From: Ascarosepion bandense
Lineage: Eukaryota; Mollusca; Cephalopoda; Sepiida; Sepiidae
NCBI GenBank assembly: GCA_037127315.1
Contig: JBBBDQ010000399.1
Location: forward strand, 907,501 to 971,500
Reading direction: 5' to 3'
Length of the DNA: 64,000 nt
The translations under genes and the position numbers were made by a program. The number at the start of each line of letters is the position of its first letter. Positions within the stretch are counted from its first letter, which is position 1. Below the pieces are notes generated by a model that searched no databases, had not been told where the DNA came from, and saw nothing but the letters and a program-made list of their open reading frames with translations. Positions 54,896 to 64,000 of the stretch are shown here, piece after piece.

Positions 54896-56014
54896 CTGCG
54901 ATCACTAAATCAGTATTATCTGTTAAAACATCTTATAATCTAAAATATATTATTGCTTTAAATAAACACCAAAGTGCTGATAATCCGTAAAAAATGAATA
55001 ATTCATCAAACGTAACTCGAGAGGAAGATAAAATAATGGCATAATCAAGATGTTGACGTTCATTACTACTTCAAACAAAAGATGCGGAAGGAAATCCCCA
55101 TCAATACTGAAAAGAGCTATAACAGTTATTGGACTTAGGAAAACCTATTTTACTGAAAAAATAATTCAAGAGAAATATTTTCTAAAAAAAAACCGACAGG
55201 ACCACTGGCTGCTCAGTCAATGAATGGTAAATGTTTCCTTATGAGAAAACGGTCATATTCGTTTCCATTATCATTATTCCGGCACAAAAATAGAATTTTG
55301 TTTCCAGCTACTTAATAAAAGGTTGCCTGTATAACTGCCTTAAAAATCCGCAATCGAAGATGTGGTTTTTTACCCGAGTTCGAACCCTGATATTTGATAG
55401 AAAATGTCAAAAGAAAAGCTCAGTCAGTTACAAAACAACATTACAAAATTAATCTATCATGGAATTACAAATAGATCAATATCCATTACACTTTGGTATT
55501 TGCTTCTATTCTGATAAAAAAGTAGATTGGTGAGACTTAAATTATCTTCAAGTGATTGATGTGATACAAAAATCTTCATTTCTGACAGAAAAAGGGGAAA
55601 AAATAGGCCTGAATTTCAACAAATATTAATTTTCTTTATTTTTAAATTTTGCTACGGGAAATTTTGCCACAGTAGTAAACACAAAGTCTATGTTTTTTAC
55701 GAGTGTAATGAAGCCAACATAAATTTATTTATAGTATCATCTACGTTGCTTTTTTTCTAGCTGATTATCTCTATAACTTTCAAACAATCTTATTATAACT
55801 CGTTGAAATGTCATGACTGGTATCCCACACTTGTTGTTTTGATAATAACAACTCTGCAATGCGTTGTCTTAAAACAATGTTTTAACTGTCTCCCATGAAA
55901 TACTGAGATTTTTTTTATTATAAGGTGTAAACAAATGCTCAGTTCAATTTTATCGAATATATATTCAAATGAAGATACTATATATATTCAAAAGAAGATA
56001 CTATATACAATATT
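54896..56014. other. No recognised feature
   Basis: More than 1 kb of AT-rich sequence. Nothing supported. Confidence 0.5.
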
Positions 56015-56690
56015 TACATCTTTGTTGCAATTTGTACGAGGTTTTGACCGTTGTACGCTCCGGCCTTCTTCGAAGGCTAAGAATTTCGAACCGAACCCTT
56101 TATTACAATCACTGGGTATATTAACTACATTCTTTGAGTAGTAGTGCCTCTTCTGGTAGTACTGAGTTATCTCCCTCTAACCTTGTAAGTTACTTGTTCA
56201 CCACTGTTGTAGTCTGGTTTTGAACTCACAACTCTTTGGGTCAAGTCACAGGAACTAACCTAAGTCTATATCCATTGGGCCATGTGTCAAAGAACAGCTG
56301 AATGTTTGGGACTTATAAAGCTAATGTTTAGTAACCCTTTTTTTTATCAGAGTTCATATTGAATTTTTCTTATCTTAATGGTTTTCTCTACTATTTTTTA
56401 GGTAAATGGTTTTCTCTAGTCTTTTCTTTCTTTACCAGAGCCTCATATTGCAATATGACACTAATGATTTTCTCTGGCACTCCGTATTACTGGTTCCCAT
56501 ATTGTGTTCATCTCTATGCTTAGTCGGCTTAGGAGATTTTTGAAGCCTAGCATATGTGCTGATTCCCTAAGTTTACGTAGTTCTCTATCTATTATTTCAA
56601 TTTCATCCCATAGGGGGAGGTGATCCCCCATTTCTCCCTCCATTTTCATGTCATACAAATGGCAACAAAGATGAGGACAATACACCGAAT
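56015..56690 (-). repeat. SINE-B copy or copies
   Basis: Minus-strand head at 56290-56226: ATGGCCCAATGGATATAGAC (A-box-like TGGCCCAATGG) and GTGAGTTCAAAAC (B-box-like), a tRNA-like layout. The part to the right (56290-56690) is collinear with 18660-19512 once the nested LINE is removed. The part to the left (56015-56225) shares GTTGTACGCTCCGGCCTTCTTCGA-like blocks with 34630-34680. Confidence 0.55.
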
Positions 56691-56741
56691 AATCTAAATA
56701 CTACCTCATCACAGAAATAGAGACAACTATTAAAAGATACT

Positions 56742-57260
56742 ATCTAAACTTATTCATAAATGAAACTTTGTCTGTGTGTGTGTGTCTGTGTGTGTGTGTG
56801 TGTATCCGTTACCTATAGACTCCGAAACGGCTGAACCAATTTTCTTCAAAATTTACACAGTTGTACTATAAGCGTGTGCGAGCGTTCTTAGCTAGGTTTT
56901 GTGTCGAGGTACCCCCGATAAATATCGAAAATCGATACTCGATAAAATTGGGTTATAGAAGGAGTGGTCCGATTTTAATCAAATTTGATACACTCATAGA
57001 CAAAGACATAAGAAACGATATTCAGAAGTTTCAAGGTTGCAGTTCTTACAATAGTGCAGAAAATTTGATTTCGATACCAGGAAATCAAAATTTGACTTAC
57101 ATCCATACATCTTTCTTTCAGTCTACGGTTTCGCTTTAACTGGAAACAACTATATTGCATTTTAGTCTTTCGTGCCAACGTCCAAAGAGTCTGAGCTCCA
57201 GGAGCATGGGTTAGTTTTAAAGCTTTCATTACATCCGAGCAACACCGGACTCTACTGCTA

Positions 57261-57262
<2 letters not shown>
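56742..57262 (-). mobile_element. Repeat family B copy
   Basis: Minus strand with both termini: CTAGCAGTAGAGTCCGG at 57262 and AATAAGTTTAGAT at 56742. Lacks the CA and TA internal part but keeps GGACGTTGGCACGAAAGAC and GGGGGTACCTCGACAC. Confidence 0.85.

Positions 57263-57315
<53 letters not shown>
57261..57315. repeat. (TA)n microsatellite
   Basis: TA run between family B and a LINE 3' end. Confidence 0.95.
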
Positions 57316-57316
<1 letters not shown>

Positions 57317-57320
<4 letters not shown>

Positions 57321-57695
57321 CATTTCACCCCAAGCAAGGCGTTCTACTGCCACTGTTGCGCAGGGGGTTACACAGGAGAAAGTGATGAGAAAGAAGGGTT
57401 AGTTATAGGAAATGTCAGGAGGAGGGTAATAGAGGATTGAGAATACCGAGAATGGGGTGGATTAGATGGAGAAAAAACCTTAAGAGAATGGATGCGAATT
57501 AGTGAGATAGGAGATGTCTATCGATTCTACATTTAAATTCCTGGAGATTGTAGCTGCTGGGGAAGCAAGCATACGAAAGGGAATTCCACAGGCGAGAAGT
57601 GCGTGAAAAGAAGCTGTTAGAGTAGAAAGTACGGATACATTTTATTGGTTTCACCGCAAAAGGGTGGAAATATTGAAATGAAGATAACGTATCTC
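57317..57695 (-). pseudogene. CR1/Jockey-like LINE 3' end (left arm of an inverted pair)
   Basis: Minus strand: HPFAVKPIKCIRTFYSNSFF, SRTSRLWNSLSYACF, and YNLQEFKCRIDRHLLSH (57499-57660), then 3' UTR to TTGGGGTGAAATGATTAA at 57317. Confidence 0.85.
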
Positions 57696-57699
57696 CTGT

Positions 57700-57895
57700 T
57701 TCACTAACTTGCATCCTCTATCTCACGCTCCGTTCTTCATCCACTCCAACGTCATCAGTATTCTCATCCTTCTCTTTACCAGTCCCTGACACCTCCTATA
57801 ACCAGTCACTCTTTCTCATAACTTTCTTCCTATGTAACCCTTTGCGCACCAGTGGCAGTAAACTGCCATTTTTTTCGGGGGGGGGGGGGCAATAT
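57700..57895 (+). mobile_element. CR1/Jockey-like LINE 3' UTR (right arm of an inverted pair)
   Basis: Plus strand: ACTAACTTGCATCC, pyrimidine-rich UTR, TATGTAACCCTTTGCGCACC, AGTGGCAGTAAACTGCC, then a G-run (13 G at 57880-57892) in place of TTGGGGTGAAA, and ATATGATTATAATA. Confidence 0.8.
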
Positions 57896-57902
57896 GATTA
57901 TA

Positions 57903-57904
<2 letters not shown>

Positions 57905-57959
<55 letters not shown>
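57905..57959. repeat. (TA)n microsatellite
   Basis: TA run of about 50 bases. Confidence 0.95.
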
Positions 57960-57961
<2 letters not shown>

Positions 57962-58014
57962 CAACAAATACATTCAATTTCATACTTACAGGCATTATAG
58001 ATGGTAAATGTTAT

Positions 58015-58226
58015 TGATTAGTCAATTAAGTACCATACGTGATACACGCTTAGGCGATCATGTCTCGAAACAAACATGACTGACTGGGAAGAAGATTATC
58101 CCGCAGTAGGTTGCCATTGATTTCTGCGGTAGACTGGTTGCCAACCAAGTCTATAGAACCCAATCTGTCCTGTTATTTGACCCATAACTGGAAGGAAGAG
58201 ACGGATTAATACCTTTCCCAAGAGTA
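58015..58226 (-). repeat. SINE-A copy, head missing
   Basis: Minus-strand tail GTCAATTAAGTACCATACG, then TTGCCATTGATTTCTGCGGT and middle to ACCTTTCCCAAGAG, where SINE sequence stops. Confidence 0.88.
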
Positions 58227-58349
58227 AAAAATCAGAAATACGAAAAATGACCGACCTGTTTTCATCCCTATTAATCATCAGGGTCAACTGGGATTTTTTA
58301 ATTCAATTTTGTTTCATTCATCTTTTAGTATTTTACAAAATTTTTCTTT

Positions 58350-58397
58350 CGATATGATAGCCCATGCGTATATAACTAATGGCACTTAACAGACTGC
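58350..58397 (+). repeat. SINE-A tail fragment
   Basis: ATGATAGCCCATGCGTATA and GGCACTTAACAGACTG. Confidence 0.7.
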
Positions 58398-58679
58398 CAC
58401 CTGGAACATGAAAGTTATCGTCCATTACGCGCTTCTGAATCATAAGGACCATCGCTGCGGATGTTTTCTACCAGTATCTCGATTAAGTTAAGGGTAAACG
58501 ACAAGGGAAGGCGAATGTGACGTGCTTTGGTAAACATAAAATACCATTAACAACCACATTATGAAAAAAGAAATCCTTTTTAGGCTGTATAGTCCTTTCA
58601 CATCTTCCATACTCAGCAGATTCAGTAACTACAATATTTCATTTGTTTCACGTCTTAAAAATAGAATTAATGGCGGTTT

Positions 58680-58945
58680 CAACCAGTTAAGTGTCATACG
58701 TGATACACGCATGGGCGATCATGTCTCGAAAGGGACATGACTGACTGGACAGAAGATTATTCCGCAATAGGTTGCCATTGCTTCTGCGGTAGACTGGTTG
58801 CCGACCAAGGCTATAGAACCCAATCTTTCCTGCTATTTAACCCATACTGGAAGGAAGAGACGGATTAATACCTTTCCCAAGGGTATTTGCGCGTAAGTGA
58901 ATAGAATGGATTCAGCTGGAATTCGAACTCGGCTCCCCAATGCCG
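58680..58945 (-). repeat. SINE-A copy
   Basis: Minus strand, complete from the tail (CAGTTAAGTGTCATACG) through GCGCGTAAGTGAAT to the B box (GGAATTCGAACTCGGCTCC). The A-box end is missing. Confidence 0.9.
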
Positions 58946-59058
58946 GATTATTTAGAAATAAAATCAAACAAGTTTTTCAATATTTGTTTCCGGGGATTTA
59001 TCTTTACTTTGTTTTTGCATAATATCGGGTAAAACATTAATTTGCTAATTTAATATAT

Positions 59059-59577
59059 ACTAGCAGTATAGCCCGGTGTAGCTCGGGTGTAATGAATGCT
59101 TTAAAACTAACCCATGGTCCTGGAGCTCAGACTCTTCGGACGTTGGCACGAAAGACTAAAAAGCAATAGTTGTTTCCATTTAAAGCGAAACCGTAGACTG
59201 AAAGAAAAATGTATGGATGTAAGTCAAATTTTGATTTCCTGGTATCGACTTATATATGCACATATATTATCGAATTTCTGCACTATTGTAAGAACTGCAA
59301 TCTTGAAACTTCTGAATATTGTTTCTTATGTCTTTGTCTATGAGTGTATCAAATTTGATTAAAATCGGACCACTCCTTCTATAACCTGATTTTTTCGATA
59401 ATCGATTTTCGATAATTATCGATGGTACCTCGACACAAAACCTAGATAAGAACACTCGCAGACGCTTATAGTGCAATTGTGTAAGTTTTCAAGAAAATCG
59501 GTTCAGCCGTTTTGGAGTCTTAGGTAACGGATACACACACACACTCAGACAAAGTTCCATTTATAAATAAGTTTAGA
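59059..59577 (+). mobile_element. Repeat family B copy
   Basis: Both termini: ACTAGCAGTATAGCCCGGTG and TTTATAAATAAGTTTAGAT. The CA block is absent and the TA block is short. It abuts the Tc1 remnant at 59578 with no gap. Confidence 0.88.
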
Positions 59578-59579
59578 TA

Positions 59580-60133
59580 CAGTACAGTGTAAAAGTATTA
59601 TGACAAAACTATTTTATCTTTTATGAGGCATATTGACCGAAAATAAACAACTTAATTGAAGTAATTTTATTTGATTTACTCAACAAATGATTTAACAAGA
59701 GAAAAATACTTGTTACAAAATAATTTGAATATTTAGTATAATAGCCTTTTGCTTTGATCACAGCCTTCATTCTCTCAGACATTGACATCACAAGTTTCTT
59801 CAATATATCTAGTAGTATCTCTTGCCAAGCAGCTTGTATTTGTTCCCAAATTGTGTCTTGCAAAATAACATTAGATTTATCAATTCGAGAGGGGGGAATA
59901 GGAAAAAAGTCAGTCATATCCAAGGATAATAGAATAATGAGTAGTTTCAAAATAACTTGTTTAATAGAAAATTGGAAAAATGAAATATAACTTCTTTTTA
60001 ATACTTTCTTTTACACTTAGTTTGAAATAACCAAAATTTATTAGCAATTTGCTTGGCTTTTCACTCTGTATTTGAATTTCAGTGAGGTTTTTAGGGGAAT
60101 CATTCCTGTCCTAATATTTTTGCACTCTACCGG
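59580..60133 (-). mobile_element. Tc1-like transposon remnant
   Basis: Left end CAGTACAGTGTAAAAGTATT follows TA (59578-59579). A matching inverted end (GTAGAGTGCAAAAATATTAGG read from the minus strand) lies at 60132-60104. The minus strand keeps the transposase C-terminus: TIWEQIQAAWQEILLDILKK, SMSERMKAVIKAKGYYTKY and a stop near 59735. That 'AAW..I....L..L..SM..R..AVI.AKG..TKY' ending is typical of Tc1 transposases. The DDE catalytic core is deleted. Confidence 0.85.
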
Positions 60134-60135
60134 TT

Positions 60136-60230
60136 GTGTGCAAAAGTGTTAAGACAGAAGTGATTTTAAACTTTATTTTGATGCCTCATAAAAGTTTAAA
60201 TACTTCTTGTCCTAATACTTTTGCACAATA

Positions 60231-60233
<3 letters not shown>
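60136..60233. mobile_element. Foldback mini-element built from Tc1 ends
   Basis: TGTGCAAAAGTGTTAAGACA at 60137 and, inverted, TGTGCAAAAGTATTAGGACA at 60227 begin arms of about 38 bases that pair almost completely; the 15-base centre (TTATTTTGATGCCTC) is the loop. Both arms resemble the left end of the adjacent Tc1 remnant (including TTTTATGAGGCAT at 59618), so it is a MITE made of two transposon ends. Confidence 0.8.

Positions 60234-60291
<58 letters not shown>
60234..60291. repeat. (TA)n microsatellite
   Basis: Pure TA run; it may have grown from the TA target duplication of the element to its left. Confidence 0.95.
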
Positions 60292-60295
<4 letters not shown>

Positions 60296-60495
60296 TGAAA
60301 AAGTATGAGAAGCCGGGAATATTTTGTTTATAGTGTAGATTTATAGCTGTTTCTATTAGTAATATTGTTTATTTTTATGCAATACATTAAGTGTCCATAA
60401 TGTTATTTGTGCCGCTACATGAGTTTGGAGTCCAAAGTTGACTCCTCTGGCGAATAAATTTCTGGCTTTACATATCGATCTCCGATTGACTTTCT
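60296..60495 (+). repeat. Repeat family F, long copy
   Basis: Plus-strand counterpart of 640-831: GAAGCCGGGAATATTTTG, TAGTGTAGATTTATAG, ATTAAGTGTCCATAATG, GTTGACTCC and GCGAATAAATTTCTGGC. A TA tract precedes it, as a CA/TA tract does the other copies. Confidence 0.65.
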
Positions 60496-60967
60496 GACGG
60501 TCGAAGATACCGTGTATATATAGATAAGTGGCCGGTGAACAGGTCAAATAGTTCATATGCCTACGTGTTCGTTTGTTGGGAATTTTCACACTGCTTTGTT
60601 AAATCTTTCTCACTTGTGAGAATCACTCAATTTTTATTGGCCAGAAAAATGTTTTTCACACTGACTAGCGAAATTTGCTTTCGTTCTTTTTCTTGAAAAT
60701 TGTTTTCAGCGATATTGATATAATTTTCCATGTCTGCAATTTTACATTTTAGTGATAAGAAATATGATACGGGTCATAAATGTCCATTTGTTATTTTTTG
60801 TCCAATCGGAATCCAAAATTACTATTTTTTGCAATGGCTAGCGAAATTTGTTTTGGTTTATATTTTTTTTTCCTCAAATTGTTGAAAACAATTTGATACG
60901 TAATTTTCGCCTGCGTTTGTTGTTTGATCCGTATTGCAATTTTTTTTGTGACCCGAGCGTTTGAATA

Positions 60968-60968
<1 letters not shown>
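60496..60968. other. No recognised feature; internal duplication
   Basis: AGCGAAATTTG(C/T)TTTCG/TTTTGG blocks occur near 60666 and 60840 with similar neighbours, suggesting an old 175-bp duplication. Confidence 0.4.

Positions 60969-61021
<53 letters not shown>
60969..61021. repeat. (GT)n microsatellite
   Basis: Pure GT run of about 50 bases. Confidence 0.97.
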
Positions 61022-61026
<5 letters not shown>

Positions 61027-61737
61027 TGTTGTTCAGGTAAGGGTAGGATTGTATTTCTTTATAAATATATATTCCTGCATCATGAGCGTGTCATAGTCTG
61101 CATTTTGGTAGATAGGCATTATTCAGAATTTACCTCCACTACATAGATATAAGTGTTGAGAAACGTACGACTTCCTGTTATTGACTAATTTAAAGTTACT
61201 CCTGTACAGGGCCACTCTTATTCAGTCTGTGTGCCGCCCCGAAGTATATTTTTAAGCAAGCATCGCGTTTCAGAGCATTAATTACGTCTTAAGAGTTGCA
61301 GCTCAATTTTTTTCCAATGTAGATGTGTTTTTCAATTTGAAGAAGTTTCTTTGTATCATTATGCTGCATACCAAACAGTTTTCTTATTGCCTCTTGGTGC
61401 CTTTTGTGTTGTGTGTTGCTAGAAGTTTGATTAGTTTAGTATGTTTTTAAATTTTGCTGTTTTTTTTTAAAATGGCTTTGATTTTAATTATTTCCGTCAT
61501 CATTAGGATTTATTTTATTTTATCATTTTTGATGAGTATTTGTCGGTGTCTTTTTATCTTTGGAAATAATTCTGTGTTGCTTTTGTTGCATGTGGTGCAT
61601 GTGGGAATGATTTCATGTTTTTCTGGGGTTTGTTTTGTTTTTTTTTTTGTTTTTTTAGTGGAGTATTCCGGAGAAATTTTAATGGTATTTCTTCAGCCTG
61701 TTCGAAAACCTTGTTTATTGCAAGGTAACAAAATAAG
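61022..61737. other. No recognised feature; T-rich
   Basis: A 118-codon ORF (61454-61810) is F/V/L/C-rich from a T/G-rich stretch and runs into SINE sequence, so it is not a credible gene. Confidence 0.5.
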
Positions 61738-61862
61738 AATGTGCTTTGTGGTGCCTTGGATATCGGCTCGGAACGAGAAATCGGGGAGACCGCGGTCGAA
61801 TACCAGCTAAATTCATTGCATTCACTTACGCGCAAATACCAGTTATGGGTTAAAAAGCCCCA
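61738..61862 (+). repeat. SINE-A copy, internally deleted
   Basis: Head GTGCTTTGTGGTGCCTTGG, GATATCGGCTCGGAACGAGA and GGTCGAATACCAG (B-box-like), then CTTACGCGCAAATACC joined to AGTTATGGGTTAAA; the tail is absent. Confidence 0.85.
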
Positions 61863-61959
61863 AAAAAAAAACAAAACAAAGTGAGAAGATGTATAAGTTT
61901 CATTTTAATTCCCATTTTCTCCAAACTTTGGTCGGAGCTCACATATTTGATCTACGGTT

Positions 61960-62410
61960 TTCTCAGCATCGGTCTGTAGATGTTGCTTCAAGTCTCTATT
62001 AAGAAATTGTCCTGCATTCGGTGACGTATAGGAGGACAGACATCACGTAATAATTCAATAATATTGCTTTGTTTCGAACAATTTTGGCTTATCAATGCCA
62101 TACTTAGCTTTTGAAATGCATCTTTGGCTATCCTGATGTGCCTTCGAATTTCAGTATCGCACCATTTTCTGTAAAAACACATTGCAAATATTTACAATAT
62201 TTTTTGTTTGTTTTATCTTGGTATCACCAATTTGCATTTTGGCCTCATCTTTTTGCTAACAATTCTGCCTTTCACCTTCTTGCAATTGATATGTAGTCCT
62301 TTGTCTCGCTTTCCTTCCCTACCTTCTGTAGGATATTTTGTAGTTATCTTTAAGTGTCTGCTATTAACACTGTGTTATCTGCATATCTTTTGTTGTTAAT
62401 ATTGTGGCGA
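61960..62410 (-). pseudogene. RTE-like LINE fragment (left arm of an inverted pair)
   Basis: Minus strand: KRYADNTVLIADT near 62390 (catalytic YADD changed to YADN), then RRHIRIAKDAFQKLSMAL at 62110-62160 and decayed sequence to about 61970. No 3' end is present. Confidence 0.78.
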
Positions 62411-62529
62411 CCACTCATGAATACTGGTAGAACTTTTGAATCTATTACAACCACCTTGCTGTATAGAAAGATCGTACACTTTTTTTTAAAACCTAATATG
62501 ATACTAACATTTCGGTCTGCTGAATACTT

Positions 62530-63475
62530 CTTAAACGGGCATAAGACAAGGGTATGTCTTTTCACCGGATCTATTCAACTTGTAAAGCGAGACTATGTTG
62601 TGAACCCTCGATGTTATTACAGGATTTGTCATCGGAGGTTACAATTTGAATAACATAAGTTACGCAGATGACACAGTGCTGATAGCAGACACGGAAAAGA
62701 AACTACAAACCTCCTATAGACGGTATCTGAAGTGGGTGACAAGAAAGCACTACAAATAAACTACAAAAGTCCGAATGCATGGTCATCAGCAAAAAGAGCA
62801 GGCCACATTGCGAAATACAGGTGGAGGATTATAAAAATTCAAAATACCTGGGAAGTGTTCTAACAAAAGACGGGAGGTGCGACACAGAAATCCGAAGGCG
62901 AATTGGCATGGCAAATGACGAATTCCAGAAGCTGAGTAGAGTTTTAAGAGACAAGAAAATTTCACTAGAAACAAAGAAGAAAGCCTTGTTTTGCATGTGA
63001 TGTCAGATCTTCAATATGGCTGGTAATGCTGGACAATATCATAGAAAATATAGGAAAAACTTGAAGCAACTGCAATGTGATTCTACAGAAGGATGCTGTG
63101 GATATCATGGATCGAGTATGTGAGCAAGGATGAGATTTTAGAAAGTATAGAAACGAAAATGAAGTTAATACTGAGCATCAGGCAGAGACAGCTAAAGTTC
63201 ATGGGACATACCATGAGGAAGGAGGGCTTGGAGATACTGATACTTACAGGCCAGATAGAAAGAAGAGACAGAAGAAAATATCGTGTAATGTACTTGACTG
63301 GCCTGAGCAGGTGGATGACAGAACGAAGGTTGCTTGATGTAAGAGGAGAATGCGTTCTAAAAGCCATCAGGGATAGGGAAACGTGGAAGGCCATGATCAA
63401 CTACGTTCTGAAAAGACAAGGCATATAGAAGAAGAAGAAGAAGAAGAAGAAGAAGAAGAAGAAGAAGAAGAACGC
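62530..63475 (+). pseudogene. RTE-like LINE, RT end to 3' end (right arm of an inverted pair)
   Basis: Starts just before the RRGIRQGCVFSPDLF-equivalent (TAAGACAAGGGTATGTC, 62540). YADD at 62661-62672 inside ISYADDTVLIADTEKK, then KYLGSVLTKDGRCDTEIRRR, GMANDEFQKLSRVLRDKKIS, a stop near 62998, and from 63093 MLWISWIEYVSKDEILE, RQRQLKFMGHTMRKEGLE and AIRDRETWKAMINYVLKRQG to the stop at 63426. The 3' tail is a pure GAA run. The left arm starts 120 bp away in opposite orientation. Confidence 0.88.
63428..63472. repeat. (GAA)n tail of RTE-like LINE
   Basis: About 14 GAA units directly after the LINE stop codon, an expanded form of the short AGAAGAAGAAG tail at 15763. Confidence 0.95.
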
Positions 63476-63717
63476 TTCTGTGTAAGAATACGGTTAACAT
63501 ATTACTACTACGTTTAATGTATGATTTTTCCGTCTTCAAACTCAAATTTGAGCTCTCCAATAAAGAAAATAATATCTACTTACAGAACTGGAATCGTAGG
63601 AAGTAATGTTGCCTGTTACATGAAAAATGCTCATTAATTTACCACATTTACGGGTTTTCTTGTACGAGAATATTAATTTACTTCAGTCAGTGTCAGTTCC
63701 TTAACTCTTCAGATGTG

Positions 63718-63830
63718 CAGGTGGTGTATTGAATAGTGGCTCGGAATGAGAAACCAGAGAGCTAACTTCGAATTCCAGTCGAGTATGTCAAATTATCTCC
63801 CCCGGTTATGGGTTAAAGAAGAATATTATC
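63718..63830 (+). repeat. SINE-A copy, degraded
   Basis: GTGGCTCGGAATGAGAAACC, CTTCGAATTCCAGTCGA and CCGGTTATGGGTTAAA survive; the tail and most of the middle are gone. Confidence 0.65.
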
Positions 63831-63895
63831 CGAAATAAATATTGTTACCTCCAAAAACGTTTTAATGCAATATATACAGTCAAATTTATTTTGGT

Positions 63896-64000
63896 CGTTT
63901 CACCCCAAGCAAGGGTACCGCCACTGATGCGCAGGATGCTACATAAGAGCAAAATTTTAGATAAGAAGAGAATAAAGAAAAAGAGGAGCCACTTACAGGG
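63896..64000 (-). mobile_element. CR1/Jockey-like LINE 3' end, cut by window edge
   Basis: Minus strand: TGTAGCATCCTGCGCATCAG, TGGCGGTACCC and TTGCTTGGGGTGAAACGA terminus. The coding part would lie beyond 64000. Confidence 0.75.

Noticed and set aside
61454..61810. 118-codon plus ORF
   Set aside because: F/V/L-rich translation of T/G-rich DNA that runs into a SINE head.

Overview
The window reads as AT-rich, gene-poor animal nuclear DNA, intergenic or deep-intronic, from a repeat-rich genome. I found no host protein-coding gene, rRNA, functional tRNA, CRISPR array or bacterial-style operon. Everything recognisable is transposable-element debris, tandem repeats or simple sequence. Long (TA)n, (CA)n and (GATA)n tracts, abundant tRNA-derived SINEs, RTE-like and CR1/Jockey-like LINEs, mariner, Tc1 and hAT relics and a Penelope-like fragment together suggest a lophotrochozoan. 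A cephalopod mollusc such as an octopus is my best guess; this is inference from repeat style, not from a diagnostic gene.

Layout. 1-5 kb: a tRNA-like head, four partial copies of repeat family F in the whole window (three of them here), a foldback element with a roughly 50-bp hairpin, and an LTR-like repeat (4024-4525). 5-13 kb: a 177-bp dispersed repeat (two copies), a 194-bp tandem duplication, two copies of repeat family B, a VNTR derived from a LINE 3' end, and a Penelope-like RT/linker fragment. 13-23 kb: RTE-like and CR1/Jockey-like LINE 3' ends, a second VNTR, a LINE inserted in a second tRNA-derived SINE family, and an internally deleted mariner. 23-29 kb: mostly simple sequence, two half copies of family B and the second foldback element. 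29.7-32.6 kb: the longest RTE-like LINE copy, then a CR1/Jockey-like LINE split by the same LTR-like repeat seen at 4 kb. 33.7-38.8 kb: a cluster of SINE-A copies (one with a clear 13-bp target-site duplication) around two relics of an R2/R4-type LINE. 39.5-44 kb: a hAT deletion derivative with an 8-bp duplication, a CR1/Jockey-like RT domain, a purine-rich tract, and a solo LTR inside a SINE. 45-50 kb: a 750-bp GATA array, a truncated mariner and a much older mariner-family fossil. 50-64 kb: further LINE and SINE remains, a 195-bp tandem triplication, two head-to-head inverted LINE pairs, a Tc1 remnant with an adjacent foldback mini-element, and more TA/TG tracts.

There is no pathway here. 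The relationships are historical: the autonomous LINEs are plausible sources of SINE-mobilising machinery, DNA transposons survive as non-autonomous deletion derivatives, and several nested insertions give a relative order (SINE-A before the solo LTR; CR1/Jockey LINE before the LTR-like repeat; SINE-B before a CR1/Jockey LINE). Every coding relic has stops, frameshifts, truncations or lost catalytic residues, so I call them pseudogenes. Clade names for LINEs are from remembered protein motifs and are tentative.
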